Source of the DNA: BOG-932 sp965276835
GTDB taxonomy: Bacteria > Pseudomonadota > Alphaproteobacteria > BOG-932 > Roseiterribacteraceae
Assembly (NCBI GenBank): GCA_965276835.1
Contig: OZ255631.1
Location: forward strand, 3,224,001 to 3,288,000
DNA: 64,000 nt
Reading direction: 5' to 3'
In this document: positions 41,776-51,317 of the stretch, piece by piece
Layout of the letters: every line of letters starts with the position of its first letter
How positions within the stretch are numbered: position 1 is the stretch's first letter
Made by a program: the position numbers and the translations under genes
The notes under the pieces: generated by a model
What the model saw: only the letters and a program-made list of their open reading frames with translations
Database searches by the model: none
What the model was told of the DNA's origin: nothing

Positions 41776-44454
41776 ATGAGCGACAATAAAGAGCAAGAAC
41801 CGAAGAAAGTCTTGAGCCTGTCCGGTCGGGGCAAGCTTGAGCTGAAGCGCACATCTGACTCGACGTCACAGGTGCGGCAGAGCTTTTCGCATGGCCGGTC
41901 CAAGGCCGTGACCGTGGAGGTCAAGACCCAGCGCGCCCGTGCGCCGCTGACCTTGAACACGCCTGTCGCCGCCGAGCCCGTTGCACGGCCGGAGCCCGAT
42001 CAGGCGCCACGCCGCGCCGAGGCCGCACCCGCTGTGCGCGCCGGGCTGCAGCCCCGGCAACTGACCGCCGAGGAACGCGAGGTCCGCAACCGCGCCCTGA
42101 TGTTCGCGGCGCAGGAAGAAAAACGCCGTCCGTCCGATCCGGAACCCGTCGCCGTCGATGAGCTGCAACCGGAACCTGAGGAAGCCGCCCCCGCGGCCCC
42201 CGAGCCGGTGGTCGAGACGCGCGTCTCGCTGGATCCAGAGGCGCGCCGCCAGCGCGAACTCGAAGAAATGCGCCGGATGCAGGAGGCCGAGAAGAAGCAG
42301 GCCGACGAAGCCGAGCGCGTCCGCCTCGAGGCCGAGGACAAGAAGAAGAGCGAGGAAGCAAAACAGACCGAAGAGCGCCAGCGGATTGCGGATCGCGCCG
42401 GCGAATCGGCTGCCGCCAAGGTTGCCGCCCTGTCGTCCGGCCGCTCGACGGAAGAGGACGAAGAGGAAGAGCGCAAGGCCCGCGCCAAGCGCGGTGTCCG
42501 CATGCCGCCGCCCAAGGTTCCCGCTGTCACCCGCAGCCGCGACGGCGCGCGGCGCGGCGGTAAGTTGACCGTTTCGCAGGCTTTGACCAACGACGGCGAC
42601 ACCACACGGATGCGCAGCCTGGCCGCCGTTCGGCGTGCCCGGGAAAAAGAACGCCATCGCATGATGGGCGACGAAGACCAGCAGAAGGTCGTCCGCGACG
42701 TTGTGCTGCCGGAAACCATCACCGTGCAGGAACTGGCGCAGCGTATGGCCGAACGCAGCGGCGACGTGATCAAGGCGTTGATGCGCATGGGTGTGATGGC
42801 GACGATCACCCAGTCGATCGATGCCGACACTGCCGAATTGCTGATTTCCGAATTCGGCCACCGGATGCGCCGCGTCGCGGAATCCGACGTCGAACTGGGC
42901 ATCGAAGGTGAAGTCGATACGGCGGAGGACACCGTGCCGCGTCCGCCGGTCGTGACCGTCATGGGTCACGTCGACCACGGCAAGACGTCGTTGCTGGACG
43001 CCATGCGTCAGACGGACGTGGTTTCGGGCGAGGCCGGCGGCATCACCCAGCATATCGGCGCCTATCAGGTGCAGTTGGCCGGCGGTCAGCGCATTACCTT
43101 CATCGATACGCCCGGCCACGCCGCCTTTACCGAAATGCGCGCCCGCGGTGCGAACGTCACCGATATCGTCATCCTGGTGGTGGCGGCGAATGACGGGATC
43201 ATGCCGCAGACGGTCGAAGCCATTGCCCACGCCAAGGCAGCCGGCGTGCCGATCATCGTTGCGATCAACAAGATCGACCTGCCCGACGCGAATGTCGCCA
43301 AGGTGCGGCAGGAGCTGCTGCAGCACGAGCTGGTGGTTGAAGAACTGGGCGGCGACATCCTGGCGGTCGAGGTTTCGGCCAAGACCAGAATGAACCTGGA
43401 CAAGCTGGAAGAAGCGATCCTGCTGCAGGCCGAAATCCTGGAGCTGCGCGCCAATCCGGATCGCAGCGCGGTCGGCGCGGTCATCGAATCCAAGCTGGAT
43501 CGCGGCCGTGGCGCGGTTGCCACCATCCTGGTGCAGCGCGGCACATTGAAGGTCGGCGACGTGTTCGTCACCGGCAGCGAAGTCGGCCGCGTGCGCGCCC
43601 TGGTCGACGACCGCGGAAACAGCATCGAGAGCGCCGGTCCGGCCGTGCCTGTCGAGGTGTTGGGCCTGAACGGCACGCCGTCGGCGGGCGACGACTTCAT
43701 CGTGGTCGACAACGAAGCCCGCGCGCGTGAGATCGCGGAATTCCGCGGCCGCAAGAAGCGCACCGCCGCCGCCGCAATCGGCGCGCGCGGTACAGTCGAG
43801 CAGATGTTCAGCCAGATCCAGGCCGGCGAACGCAAGGAATTGCCGGTCGTCATCAAGGGCGACGTGCACGGCTCGGTCGAAGCGATCGTCGGCAGCCTGA
43901 ACAAGCTTAGCGAGGACCAGACCGAGGTCGGATTGCGTATCCTGCATTCGGGTGTGGGCGCGATCAACGAGTCCGACATCACGCTGGCCAAGGCGTCGGG
44001 CGGCTTCGTCGCCGGCTTCAATGTTCGCGCCAACGCGCAGGCACGGGAACTGGCGAAGCGGGACGGCGTCGAGATTCGCTATTACTCGATCATCTACAAC
44101 CTGCTGGACGACGCGAAGGCGATGCTGTCCGGCATGCTGTCGCCGTCGGTTCGCGAAACCTTCCTGGGCAACGCGGCGATCCGCCAGATCTTCGTGGTCA
44201 CCAAGTCCGGCAAGGTTGCCGGCTGCATGGTCACAGAGGGTGTGGTCCGCCGCGGCGCCAAGGTCCGTCTGCTGCGTGACAACGTGGTCATCCACGAAGG
44301 CACGCTGAAGACACTGCGCCGCTTCAAGGAAGAAGTCCGCGAAGTCCGCGAAGGGTTCGAATGCGGCATGGCGTTCGAAAATTACGAGAACATCGAAGTC
44401 GGCGATGTGATCGAAGCCTTCGAAGTCGAGGAAGTCGCGCGCACGATCGCCTGA
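41776..44454 (+). CDS. infB: Translation initiation factor IF-2
   Basis: An 892-residue GTPase. A long charged N-terminal region (about 1-310) includes a Glu/Lys/Arg-rich coiled coil (about 150-235). The IF2_N module lies near residue 315, and the G domain carries GHVDHGKTS near 396, DTPG in ITFIDTPGHAAF, and NKID near 497. C-terminal domains bind fMet-tRNA. The ATG at 41776 (MSDNKEQEPKKVL) is chosen over a GTG 12 codons upstream because MSDNK starts match homologues. A long open frame on the opposite strand is an artefact of GC-rich codons. Confidence 0.97.
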   Translation: MSDNKEQEPKKVLSLSGRGKLELKRTSDSTSQVRQSFSHGRSKAVTVEVKTQRARAPLTLNTPVAAEPVARPEPDQAPRRAEAAPAVRAGLQPRQLTAEEREVRNRALMFAAQEEKRRPSDPEPVAVDELQPEPEEAAPAAPEPVVETRVSLDPEARRQRELEEMRRMQEAEKKQADEAERVRLEAEDKKKSEEAKQTEERQRIADRAGESAAAKVAALSSGRSTEEDEEEERKARAKRGVRMPPPKVPAVTRSRDGARRGGKLTVSQALTNDGDTTRMRSLAAVRRAREKERHRMMGDEDQQKVVRDVVLPETITVQELAQRMAERSGDVIKALMRMGVMATITQSIDADTAELLISEFGHRMRRVAESDVELGIEGEVDTAEDTVPRPPVVTVMGHVDHGKTSLLDAMRQTDVVSGEAGGITQHIGAYQVQLAGGQRITFIDTPGHAAFTEMRARGANVTDIVILVVAANDGIMPQTVEAIAHAKAAGVPIIVAINKIDLPDANVAKVRQELLQHELVVEELGGDILAVEVSAKTRMNLDKLEEAILLQAEILELRANPDRSAVGAVIESKLDRGRGAVATILVQRGTLKVGDVFVTGSEVGRVRALVDDRGNSIESAGPAVPVEVLGLNGTPSAGDDFIVVDNEARAREIAEFRGRKKRTAAAAIGARGTVEQMFSQIQAGERKELPVVIKGDVHGSVEAIVGSLNKLSEDQTEVGLRILHSGVGAINESDITLAKASGGFVAGFNVRANAQARELAKRDGVEIRYYSIIYNLLDDAKAMLSGMLSPSVRETFLGNAAIRQIFVVTKSGKVAGCMVTEGVVRRGAKVRLLRDNVVIHEGTLKTLRRFKEEVREVREGFECGMAFENYENIEVGDVIEAFEVEEVARTIA

Positions 44455-44497
44455 TCGCCCGCGACCTGAGCAGGATTCTGCTGAGAGGAAGATAATC

Positions 44498-44950
44498 GTG
44501 TCTGTTCGACGCCGTACCGGCGAACGCGGAATCGCACCCGGACCCAGCCAGCGCCAGCTGCGGGTCGGCGAGGAACTGCGCCACGCGCTGGTCGGAATTC
44601 TGCGCGACAACCATGCCCGCGACCCCGACCTGCGGGACGCGAACGTGACCGTGACGGAGGTCAAGGTCAGCCCCGACCTGTCGAACGCCACCGCCTTCGT
44701 CATGCCGCTGGGCGGACAAAAGACCGACGTGACGGTGGCAGCGCTGAACCGCGCCTCCGTCTATTTCCGCACGCTTGTCGCGCGTTCGGTGCAGTTGCGC
44801 CACGCGCCGCGCATCTCCTTCGCGCTGGACACCTCGTTCAGCTATGCCGAGAAGATCGACGGGTTGCTGCACGCACCCGAGGTTCAACGCGACCTGCAGC
44901 AAGATCCCGAGGGTAATCCTGAACCCGGCGACGAGTCAGAATCCGGCTGA
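44498..44950 (+). CDS. rbfA: 30S ribosome-binding factor RbfA
   Basis: A 150-residue cold-adaptation ribosome assembly factor with a KH-like fold. Family landmarks are RQLRVGEELRHALVGIL at the N-terminus, VTVTEVKVSPDLSNATAFVMPLG in the middle, and RHAPRISFALDTSFSYAEKIDGLL near the end. The start is GTG at 44498, and its stop overlaps the truB ATG by one base. Confidence 0.94.
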   Translation: MSVRRRTGERGIAPGPSQRQLRVGEELRHALVGILRDNHARDPDLRDANVTVTEVKVSPDLSNATAFVMPLGGQKTDVTVAALNRASVYFRTLVARSVQLRHAPRISFALDTSFSYAEKIDGLLHAPEVQRDLQQDPEGNPEPGDESESG

Positions 44951-45891
44951 TGCGGCGGCGTAAAGGCCTTCCCATCCATGGCTGGCTTAATCTCGACAAA
45001 CCCGTGGGACCGACCTCAACCCAGGCGATCGGCCGGGTTCGCCGGATTACAGGCGCGGCGCGCATCGGCCATGCCGGCACGCTGGACCCGCTCGCCTCCG
45101 GCGTGCTGCCCATCGCTCTGGGCGAGGCGACCAAGACCGTTCCCTATATTCAGGACGCGCGGAAGATTTACCGCTTCACCGTGCGCTGGGGCCAGGCGAC
45201 CAACACCGACGACGCCGAGGGCGAGGTGATATCCGAAAGCACCGGGCGGCCCGACCTGTCGGATATCCAGGCCGCCCTGCCCGCCTTCACCGGCCATATA
45301 ATGCAGACGCCGCCGATTTTTTCGGCGATCAGGATCGATGGCAAGCGCGCCTATGCGCTGGCCCGCGCCGGCGAGGCGGCGGAGATGCAGGCGCGCCCGG
45401 TCGATATCCATCGCATCGACCTGATCGAGGCGACCGACGCCGATCACGCCGTGTTCGAGATGGAAACCGGCAAGGGCGCCTATGTCCGCGCACTGGCCCG
45501 CGACTTGGGCGTCGCACTGGGCACTTTCGGCCATGTCGCGGCATTAAGACGGCTTGCGGTTGGACAATTCCACGTGGAAAAGGCCTTCCCTCTGGACTTT
45601 GACGCGCTTCCGAGCGATATAGCCGGGCTGACCGAGCATGTTTTGCCGATCGAGACCGCGCTGGACGACATCCCGGCGTTGGCCCTGACGGCAGACGAAG
45701 CGCATCGGCTGCGATGTGGACAGGCTGTCGGCCTCTTCACGCACCAACACCGCGACTGGCTGGCTGAGTTGATAGCCGAAGGGCGTGACCACGGTATCGT
45801 CCTTGCATTATGGCAGGGAAAAGCCGTGGCGATGGTGCGTATCGACAGCGCGGAAGCCCATCCGGTGCGCGTTTTCAACTACGAACACTAA
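44950..45891 (+). CDS. truB: tRNA pseudouridine-55 synthase TruB
   Basis: A 313-residue enzyme that makes pseudouridine 55 in the T-loop of tRNAs. The N-terminal GWLNLDKPVGPTS and the catalytic-Asp motif GHAGTLDPLASGVLPIALG are both intact (Asp near residue 43). KIYRFTVRWGQATNTDDAEG and the RxxxxGAYVRALARDLG segments are usual. Translationally coupled to rbfA. Confidence 0.96.
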   Translation: MRRRKGLPIHGWLNLDKPVGPTSTQAIGRVRRITGAARIGHAGTLDPLASGVLPIALGEATKTVPYIQDARKIYRFTVRWGQATNTDDAEGEVISESTGRPDLSDIQAALPAFTGHIMQTPPIFSAIRIDGKRAYALARAGEAAEMQARPVDIHRIDLIEATDADHAVFEMETGKGAYVRALARDLGVALGTFGHVAALRRLAVGQFHVEKAFPLDFDALPSDIAGLTEHVLPIETALDDIPALALTADEAHRLRCGQAVGLFTHQHRDWLAELIAEGRDHGIVLALWQGKAVAMVRIDSAEAHPVRVFNYEH

Positions 45892-45901
45892 AGGAGTCAC
45901 G

Positions 45902-46171
45902 ATGTCGATTACCAACGAACGCAAGGCCGAACTCGTTATCGAGTACGGCAAGGCGGAGGCCGATACTGGCTCGGCCGAAGTGCAGATCGCGATCCTGTCC
46001 GAGCGGATCAAGAACCTGACCGAACACCTGCAGACGCACAAGAAGGACGTTCACAGCCGCCGCGGCCTTTTGGTCATGGTCGGACAGCGCCGCCGTCTGC
46101 TGGATTACCTGAAAAACAAACATCACCCGCGCTATGCCACGATCATTCAGCGTCTGGGCCTGCGCCGCTAA
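45902..46171 (+). CDS. rpsO: 30S ribosomal protein S15
   Basis: An 89-residue S15, usual length, with DTGSAEVQIAILSERIKNLTEHL and HSRRGLLVMVGQRRRLLDYLK. It binds the central domain of 16S rRNA. AAGGAG lies 6 bases before the ATG at 45902. Its stop codon is inside a hairpin (46163-46183), as often seen between rpsO and pnp. Confidence 0.98.
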   Translation: MSITNERKAELVIEYGKAEADTGSAEVQIAILSERIKNLTEHLQTHKKDVHSRRGLLVMVGQRRRLLDYLKNKHHPRYATIIQRLGLRR

Positions 46172-46183
46172 GTTTTAGCGGCG
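46163..46183 (+). promoter_or_regulatory. Hairpin at the rpsO end / pnp leader
   Basis: CGCCGCTAA and TTAGCGGCG pair perfectly over 9 bp around GTT and include the rpsO stop. No U-run follows. In E. coli the rpsO-pnp spacer holds an RNase III processed stem used for pnp autocontrol; this hairpin and the 182-base leader to pnp could play a similar part. This is inferred by position. Confidence 0.5.
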
Positions 46184-46365
46184 TCGCTTGCGCGTGCTTT
46201 ACGCCACCCACGGGGATGTCCCCGAACGGCCAGGCGCGCGAGCCAATAAACGTCCACGTCGAGAAGACCAATTCGACGCGGGAATCGCCGGCAATGGGGC
46301 CGGTCGATAATCCGACCCGGATTCCGCAATAGGGCGGGCCCGGGTGATGGCTTGAAAGGATAGTT

Positions 46366-48492
46366 ATGTTCAATATTTACCGTAAAGAGATGAACTGGGG
46401 CGGACGCCGCCTGGTCCTCGAAACCGGCAAGGTCGCCCGTCAGGCCGACGGCGCCGTCCTCGTCACCTATGGCGAGACCACCGTTCTTTGCACCGTCGTC
46501 GCGGAAAAGACCCCCAAGCTGGGCATCGATTTCTTCCCGCTGTCGGTTCATTACCAAGAGAAGACATTCGCCGCCGGCAAGATTCCCGGCGGCTTTTTCA
46601 AGCGCGAAGGCCGCCCGACGGAGAAGGAGGTTCTGACCTCCCGCCTGATCGACCGCCCGATCCGTCCGCTGTTCGCCCCCGGTTTCCGCAATGAGACGCA
46701 GGTCATCTGCACGGTCCTGTCGCACGACCTGGAAAACGATTCCGACATTCCGGCGCTGATCGGCACCTCCGCCGCGCTGACCCTGTCGGGTATCCCGTTC
46801 CTGGGGCCGATCGCCGGCGCCCGCGTCGGCTACATCAATGGCGAATATGTCATCAACCCGACGATGGAGCAGACCGCCGAATCCCAGTTGGATCTGATCG
46901 TCGCCGGCACCGCCGAGGGCGTGCTGATGGTCGAATCCGAAGCCAAGGAGCTGTCGGAAGAGGTCATGCTGGGCGCCGTCACGTTCGGCCAGCGCGAATT
47001 CGCCCAGGTGATCAACCTGATCATCGACCTGGCTGAAATGTGCGCCAAGGAGCCGTGGGCGCTTCCGGCACCCAGCGCAGATCATGATTCGCTGAAGACG
47101 AAGATCCTGGGCCTGGTCGGCGGCGACATCGACGCCGGTTACAAGGAGCGGGTGAAGCAGAACCGGTACGAGAAGATCGGGACCGCCAAGAAGAAGATGG
47201 TCGAAGCCCTGACGGTCGAAGGTGAAGCCACCGTCGACCTGCAGCTGGCCGGCAAGATCTTCAAGGAACTGGAATCGGATATCGTCCGCGGCCAGATCCT
47301 GGATACCGGCGTCCGCATCGACGGCCGCGACACAAAGACGATCCGCCCGATCGTCAGTGAAGTGGGCATCCTGCCCCGCGCGCACGGTTCGGCCTTGTTC
47401 ACCCGTGGCGAAACCCAGGCGCTGGTCGTGACCACCTTGGGCACAGGCCAGGATGAGCAGATCATCGACGCCCTGACCGGCGAATATCGCGAAAACTTCA
47501 TGCTGCACTACAACTTCCCGCCCTACTCGGTCGGCGAAGCGGGCCGCATGAGCTCTCCCGGCCGCCGCGAAATCGGTCACGGCAAGCTGGCCTGGCGTGC
47601 GCTGCACGCCGTGCTGCCGAAGAAGGAAGACTTCCCCTACACGATCCGCATCGTGTCGGAGATCACCGAGTCCAACGGCTCGTCGTCGATGGCGACAGTC
47701 TGCGGCTCGTCACTCGCTCTGATGGACGCCGGCGCGCCCTTGGCCCGCCCGGTTGCCGGCATCGCGATGGGACTGATCAAGGAAGGCGACCGTTTCGCGG
47801 TCATCTCCGACATTCTGGGTGACGAAGACCATCTCGGCGACATGGACTTCAAGGTCGCGGGCACCGAAGCCGGCATCACCGCGCTGCAGATGGACATCAA
47901 GATCACCTCGATCACCGAAGAGATCATGCGGATCGCCCTCGCCCAGGCGCAGGACGGCCGCGTGCATATTCTGGGTGAGATGGCCAAGGCCCTGACCTCG
48001 GCGCGCGAAGGCGTCAACGAGAACGCCCCGCGCATCACCGTGATCCAGGTTCCGAAGGACAAGATCCGTGAAGTGATCGGCACCGGCGGCAAGGTGATCC
48101 GTGAGATCACCGAAGTCACCGGCGCGAAGATCGACATCTCCGACGACGGCACGGTCAAGGTTGCATCGTCCGACGCCGCCGCGTCCGAGCGCGCGATCAA
48201 CTGGATCAAAGGCATCGTCGCCGAGCCTGAGTTGGGCGTGATCTATACCGGCAAGGTCGTGAAGGTGGTCGATTTCGGCGCCTTCGTGAACTTCCTGGGA
48301 TCGAAGGACGGCCTGGTTCACATCTCCGAGTTGGCGCCGTCGCGGGTCAACAAGACCAGCGATGTCGTCAACATGGGCGACGAGGTGAAGGTCAAGGTCA
48401 TCGGCTTCGACGATCGCGGCAAGATCAAGTTGTCGATGAAGGTTGTCGACCAAGCGACTGGCGAAGACCTGTCCAAAAAGGCGGCTGAATAA
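46366..48492 (+). CDS. pnp: Polyribonucleotide nucleotidyltransferase (PNPase)
   Basis: A 708-residue phosphorolytic 3'-to-5' exoribonuclease and degradosome component. It has two RNase PH domains (LVLETGKVARQADGAVLVTYGET at the N-terminus and RAHGSALFTRGETQALVVTTLG near residue 340), a KH domain with IREVIGTGGKVIREI near 566 and an S1 domain from about 622 (YTGKVVKVVDFGAFVNFLG). An intact catalytic region SSSMATVCGSSLALMDAGAP is present. It closes the translation cluster. Confidence 0.97.
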   Translation: MFNIYRKEMNWGGRRLVLETGKVARQADGAVLVTYGETTVLCTVVAEKTPKLGIDFFPLSVHYQEKTFAAGKIPGGFFKREGRPTEKEVLTSRLIDRPIRPLFAPGFRNETQVICTVLSHDLENDSDIPALIGTSAALTLSGIPFLGPIAGARVGYINGEYVINPTMEQTAESQLDLIVAGTAEGVLMVESEAKELSEEVMLGAVTFGQREFAQVINLIIDLAEMCAKEPWALPAPSADHDSLKTKILGLVGGDIDAGYKERVKQNRYEKIGTAKKKMVEALTVEGEATVDLQLAGKIFKELESDIVRGQILDTGVRIDGRDTKTIRPIVSEVGILPRAHGSALFTRGETQALVVTTLGTGQDEQIIDALTGEYRENFMLHYNFPPYSVGEAGRMSSPGRREIGHGKLAWRALHAVLPKKEDFPYTIRIVSEITESNGSSSMATVCGSSLALMDAGAPLARPVAGIAMGLIKEGDRFAVISDILGDEDHLGDMDFKVAGTEAGITALQMDIKITSITEEIMRIALAQAQDGRVHILGEMAKALTSAREGVNENAPRITVIQVPKDKIREVIGTGGKVIREITEVTGAKIDISDDGTVKVASSDAAASERAINWIKGIVAEPELGVIYTGKVVKVVDFGAFVNFLGSKDGLVHISELAPSRVNKTSDVVNMGDEVKVKVIGFDDRGKIKLSMKVVDQATGEDLSKKAAE

Positions 48493-48500
48493 GCTGCTTC

Positions 48501-48542
48501 GAGACACGGGGCCGCGGACATCGGGTCCGCGGCCTACGTCTC
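48501..48542 (+). terminator. Probable terminator hairpin after pnp
   Basis: GGCCGCGGA (48510-48518) pairs with TCCGCGGCC (48526-48534), and GAGAC/GTCTC (48501-48505 and 48538-48542) can extend the stem. There is no T-run, so it is either a stem-only terminator or an RNA-stabilising 3' end. It lies 9 bases after the pnp stop. Confidence 0.6.
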
Positions 48543-48614
48543 AAAATATGAGAGTACGTCCCTATATAACGCCTAGGGCGTTGGCATGAATCCAGTCGCG
48601 CCGCATGCGCCTGG

Positions 48615-50024
48615 ATGGAGGACCGGTTGAGAACACTGAATCCCATCAGAATCTCGGGAGCCGAGGTCCTGCCGCTGATCGAAGGCGGCAAGGGCATCGC
48701 GGTGTCCAACGGCGAAAGCTCCGGTGCGTGGGCAGCGGCCGGCGGCGTCGGCACGTTCTCGGGCGTCAACCCGGACAGCTATGACGTCGACGGCAATTTC
48801 ATTCCCCAGCATTATTACGGCCGCACCCGGCGGGAGCGGCATGAGGAACTGATCGCCTATGCGATCAGGGGCGGCATCACCCAGGCCCAGGTGGCGCATG
48901 AGCGCTCCGGCGGCAAGGGCCGCATCCATATGAACGTGCTGTGGGAAATGGCCGCCGCCGAGCGCATCCTGATGGGGGTGCTGGAAGGCGCCAAGGGCCT
49001 GATCCACGGCGTGACCTGCGGTGCGGGAATGCCCTACCGGTTGGCCGAGCTCTGCGCCGAATTCGGCCTGTTCTATTACCCCATCGTCTCATCCGGCCGC
49101 GCCTTCAATGCCCTGTGGAAACGCGCCTATAACCGCTTCCCCGAATGGCTGGGCGCGGTGGTCTATGAAGATCCGTGGCTGGCCGGCGGCCATAACGGCC
49201 TGTCCAACAGCGAAGATCCCCAGCGGCCTGAGCCGCCCTTCCCACGCGTTCTGGCTTTGCGCCAGGTAATGCGCGAATTCGGCCTGGGCCATATTCCGAT
49301 CGTGATGGCTGGCGGTGTCTGGTGTCTGCGCGAGTGGGAAGACTGGATCGACAACCCGGATTTGGGGCCGATCGCCTTCCAGTTCGGCACACGCCCGCTG
49401 CTGACCCAGGAAAGCCCGATTTCCGAGGCGTGGCGCGAGCGGCTGCGCACGCTGCAGCCGGGCGACGTTCTGCTCAATAAATTCAGCCCGACCGGTTTTT
49501 ACTCGTCGGCGGTGATCAACCCCTTCATGCACGAGTTGCAGGAGCGGTCCGAACGCCAGGTTGCGTTCTCCGTCGAGCCGGTCGGCGATCACAGCGTCGA
49601 ATTCCCGATCGGTCGCCGCGGCCGTGTCGTCTACCTGACCGAGCACGACCGCAGCCGGGCGGAAGCCTGGGTCAGCCAGGGCTTCAACCAGGGCATGAAG
49701 ACACCCGACAACACGGTGATCTTCGTAACGCCGGAGAAGGGCAACGAGATCCTGACCGACCAGATCAACTGCATGGGCTGCCTGTCGGCCTGTGCGTTCT
49801 CCAACTGGTCGCAGAACGAGGCGGGCACCACCGGCAAGAAAGCCGATCCCCGGTCCTATTGCATCCAGAAGACGCTGCAGAACATCAGCCATTCCGACGA
49901 TGTGCAGGACCAGTTGATGTTCGCCGGACACAATGCCTATCGGTTCCACAACGATCCGTTCTATTCGAACGGCTTCATTCCGACCGTCGGGCAACTGGTC
50001 GAGCGCATCGTTACGGGCGACTGA
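48615..50024 (+). CDS. Nitronate monooxygenase-family flavoprotein
   Basis: A 469-residue protein with an FMN-dependent NMO/2-nitropropane dioxygenase-type TIM barrel (GLIHGVTCGAGMPYRLAELC, PIVMAGGVWC, IAFQFGTRPLLTQE). It is longer than class I/II enzymes, with a C-terminal extension that has several cysteines (QINCMGCLSACAFSN, SYCIQKTLQ), suggestive of a metal or Fe-S site. Oxidation of nitronates is the family label; the extended form is uncharacterised as far as I know. Start ATG at 48615; a TTG at 48627, with GGAGGA just before, is the better-placed alternative. Downstream of pnp and upstream of irr. Confidence 0.82.
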   Translation: MEDRLRTLNPIRISGAEVLPLIEGGKGIAVSNGESSGAWAAAGGVGTFSGVNPDSYDVDGNFIPQHYYGRTRRERHEELIAYAIRGGITQAQVAHERSGGKGRIHMNVLWEMAAAERILMGVLEGAKGLIHGVTCGAGMPYRLAELCAEFGLFYYPIVSSGRAFNALWKRAYNRFPEWLGAVVYEDPWLAGGHNGLSNSEDPQRPEPPFPRVLALRQVMREFGLGHIPIVMAGGVWCLREWEDWIDNPDLGPIAFQFGTRPLLTQESPISEAWRERLRTLQPGDVLLNKFSPTGFYSSAVINPFMHELQERSERQVAFSVEPVGDHSVEFPIGRRGRVVYLTEHDRSRAEAWVSQGFNQGMKTPDNTVIFVTPEKGNEILTDQINCMGCLSACAFSNWSQNEAGTTGKKADPRSYCIQKTLQNISHSDDVQDQLMFAGHNAYRFHNDPFYSNGFIPTVGQLVERIVTGD

Positions 50025-50041
50025 GGCTCGCGCCGCGAGAG

Positions 50042-50078
50042 CAAATTTGAGGCCACGCAACCGTGGGCTTCAAATTTG
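50042..50078. promoter_or_regulatory. Inverted repeat before irr
   Basis: CAAATTTGAGGCCACG is nearly inverted as CGTGGGCTTCAAATTTG, spanning 50042-50078 with a small loop. It lies 18 bases after the flavoprotein stop and 20 before the irr start. It could terminate the upstream gene, or act as an operator for irr. It does not match the usual Irr or Fur box. Confidence 0.45.
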
Positions 50079-50097
50079 TGCAAATTCGGCCCATATT

Positions 50098-50520
50098 ATG
50101 AGAATGGTTATCGATTCACCCTCGTCCGCCGAACGGCTTGCCGGCGCCGGGCTCCGCCCGACGCGCCAGCGGCTTGAACTGGCGTCGCTGGTCTTTGGCA
50201 AGGGCGAGCGGCATATCAGCGCCGAATCCCTGCATGAAGAAGCGATTGCGGCGAAAGTGTCGGTGTCGCTGGCGACAGTCTACAACACGCTGCGCCACTT
50301 CACCGATCGCGGACTGCTGCGCGAAGTGCTGGTCGCGCCGGGCAAGGTATATTTCGACACCAATGCCGGCGACCATCATCATTTCTTCTTCGAAGGTTCG
50401 GGCGAGCTGATCGACATTCCCGCCGATCACGTCACCCTGTCGAAGTTGCCGCCGACCCCAGCCGGCACGGAACTGTCGCGCATCGACGTCATCATCCGCC
50501 TGTCGGCGCCGAAGGCCTGA
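50098..50520 (+). CDS. irr: Iron-response regulator Irr (Fur family)
   Basis: A 140-residue Fur-family regulator closest to Irr: LRPTRQRLELASLVFGKGERHISAESLHEEA, VSLATVYNTLRHFTDRGLLREV, and YFDTNAGDHHHFFFEGSGELIDI, with the His-triplet HHH seen in rhizobial Irr (heme/iron sensing). Irr represses heme and iron-using genes under iron limitation. ATG at 50098 gives MRMVIDSP; a second ATG at 50104 is equally possible. fabA, the common irr neighbour, is absent here. Confidence 0.92.
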   Translation: MRMVIDSPSSAERLAGAGLRPTRQRLELASLVFGKGERHISAESLHEEAIAAKVSVSLATVYNTLRHFTDRGLLREVLVAPGKVYFDTNAGDHHHFFFEGSGELIDIPADHVTLSKLPPTPAGTELSRIDVIIRLSAPKA

Positions 50521-50527
50521 TCCGCCC

Positions 50528-51301
50528 CTACTTCTTCTTGTTTAGAAAACCTTCCAGCCGCTCCATCGTCCGCGGATCGGCGCAGCGCGCCGCGACCGAA
50601 CGGGCCTCAAGGTTCAACTGATCGTCCAGCGTGTTGGTCATGCTGGAGCGGAACAGGGCTTTCAGCCCAGCCAAGCCGCCCGGCGCTGAATCGGCGAATT
50701 GCCGAACCAGCGTCTCGACCTCGTCCCGGAACGTGTCGTCGTCCACGACCTTGGTCACAAGGTCGATCTCGGCCGCCTGCTCGGCCGTGAGCGACGGGTT
50801 GGTCGCCATGATCCAGAACGCCTTGCGCCAGCCGGCGACGCGCGGAAAGAAATAGGTGCCGCCGGCATCGGGCGTCAGCCCCCATTTGGTGAAGGCCGGG
50901 TTGAACTTGGCCGACCGCTTGGCGATCACCACATCCGCGCCCGCAATCAGGCTGAAGGCGCCGCCGGCACAGGTGCCGTTGATCGCGGCGATGACCGGTG
51001 CAGCCGCCCGGCGCAGCCCGGCGACGCCGATATGGATCTGGGTCGCCATCTCGAGGACGTAAGCGTTGACCCGGTCTTTTTCGGCGACGAAGGTTTGGAT
51101 ATCGCCGCCCATGCTGAAGACGTCACCCTCGGCGTCGATCAGGATGACCCTGATATCCGGGTTCGTCTCGCAGGCGATCGCCGCCTTGCCAAGCTCCCGG
51201 CAGAACGACATATCCATCACGTTGTAACCGGTCGGGTTGGCCAGCGTGAGGCGCGCAACCCCGTCGGCGACCGAGAACTTGATCCGCGGTGCGTCCGTCA
51301 T
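50528..51301 (-). CDS. Enoyl-CoA hydratase/isomerase family protein
   Basis: A 257-residue crotonase-fold protein. The oxyanion-hole regions are VFSMGGDIQTF and AAINGTCAGGAFSLIAGADVVIA. At the two catalytic Glu positions of classical hydratase (in AFTKWGLTPDAGGTYFFPR) there is no Glu in the usual ExG spot but Asp after TP, as in isomerase-like members, so hydration is not assured. It is the last gene of the minus-strand catabolic operon and overlaps no other gene; DUF6285 lies 16 bases upstream. Confidence 0.87.
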   Translation of the reverse strand: MTDAPRIKFSVADGVARLTLANPTGYNVMDMSFCRELGKAAIACETNPDIRVILIDAEGDVFSMGGDIQTFVAEKDRVNAYVLEMATQIHIGVAGLRRAAAPVIAAINGTCAGGAFSLIAGADVVIAKRSAKFNPAFTKWGLTPDAGGTYFFPRVAGWRKAFWIMATNPSLTAEQAAEIDLVTKVVDDDTFRDEVETLVRQFADSAPGGLAGLKALFRSSMTNTLDDQLNLEARSVAARCADPRTMERLEGFLNKKK

Positions 51302-51317
51302 CTTCGTTTCCCCTGTT

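Noticed and set aside
41866..44703. A long minus-strand open frame opposite infB and rbfA
   Set aside because: It mirrors GC-rich codons of IF-2; no motif, no ribosome binding site, and IF-2 is certain.
50042..50078. Irr or Fur box in front of irr
   Set aside because: The inverted repeat does not match the published iron-control consensus I know; kept only as an unnamed inverted repeat.
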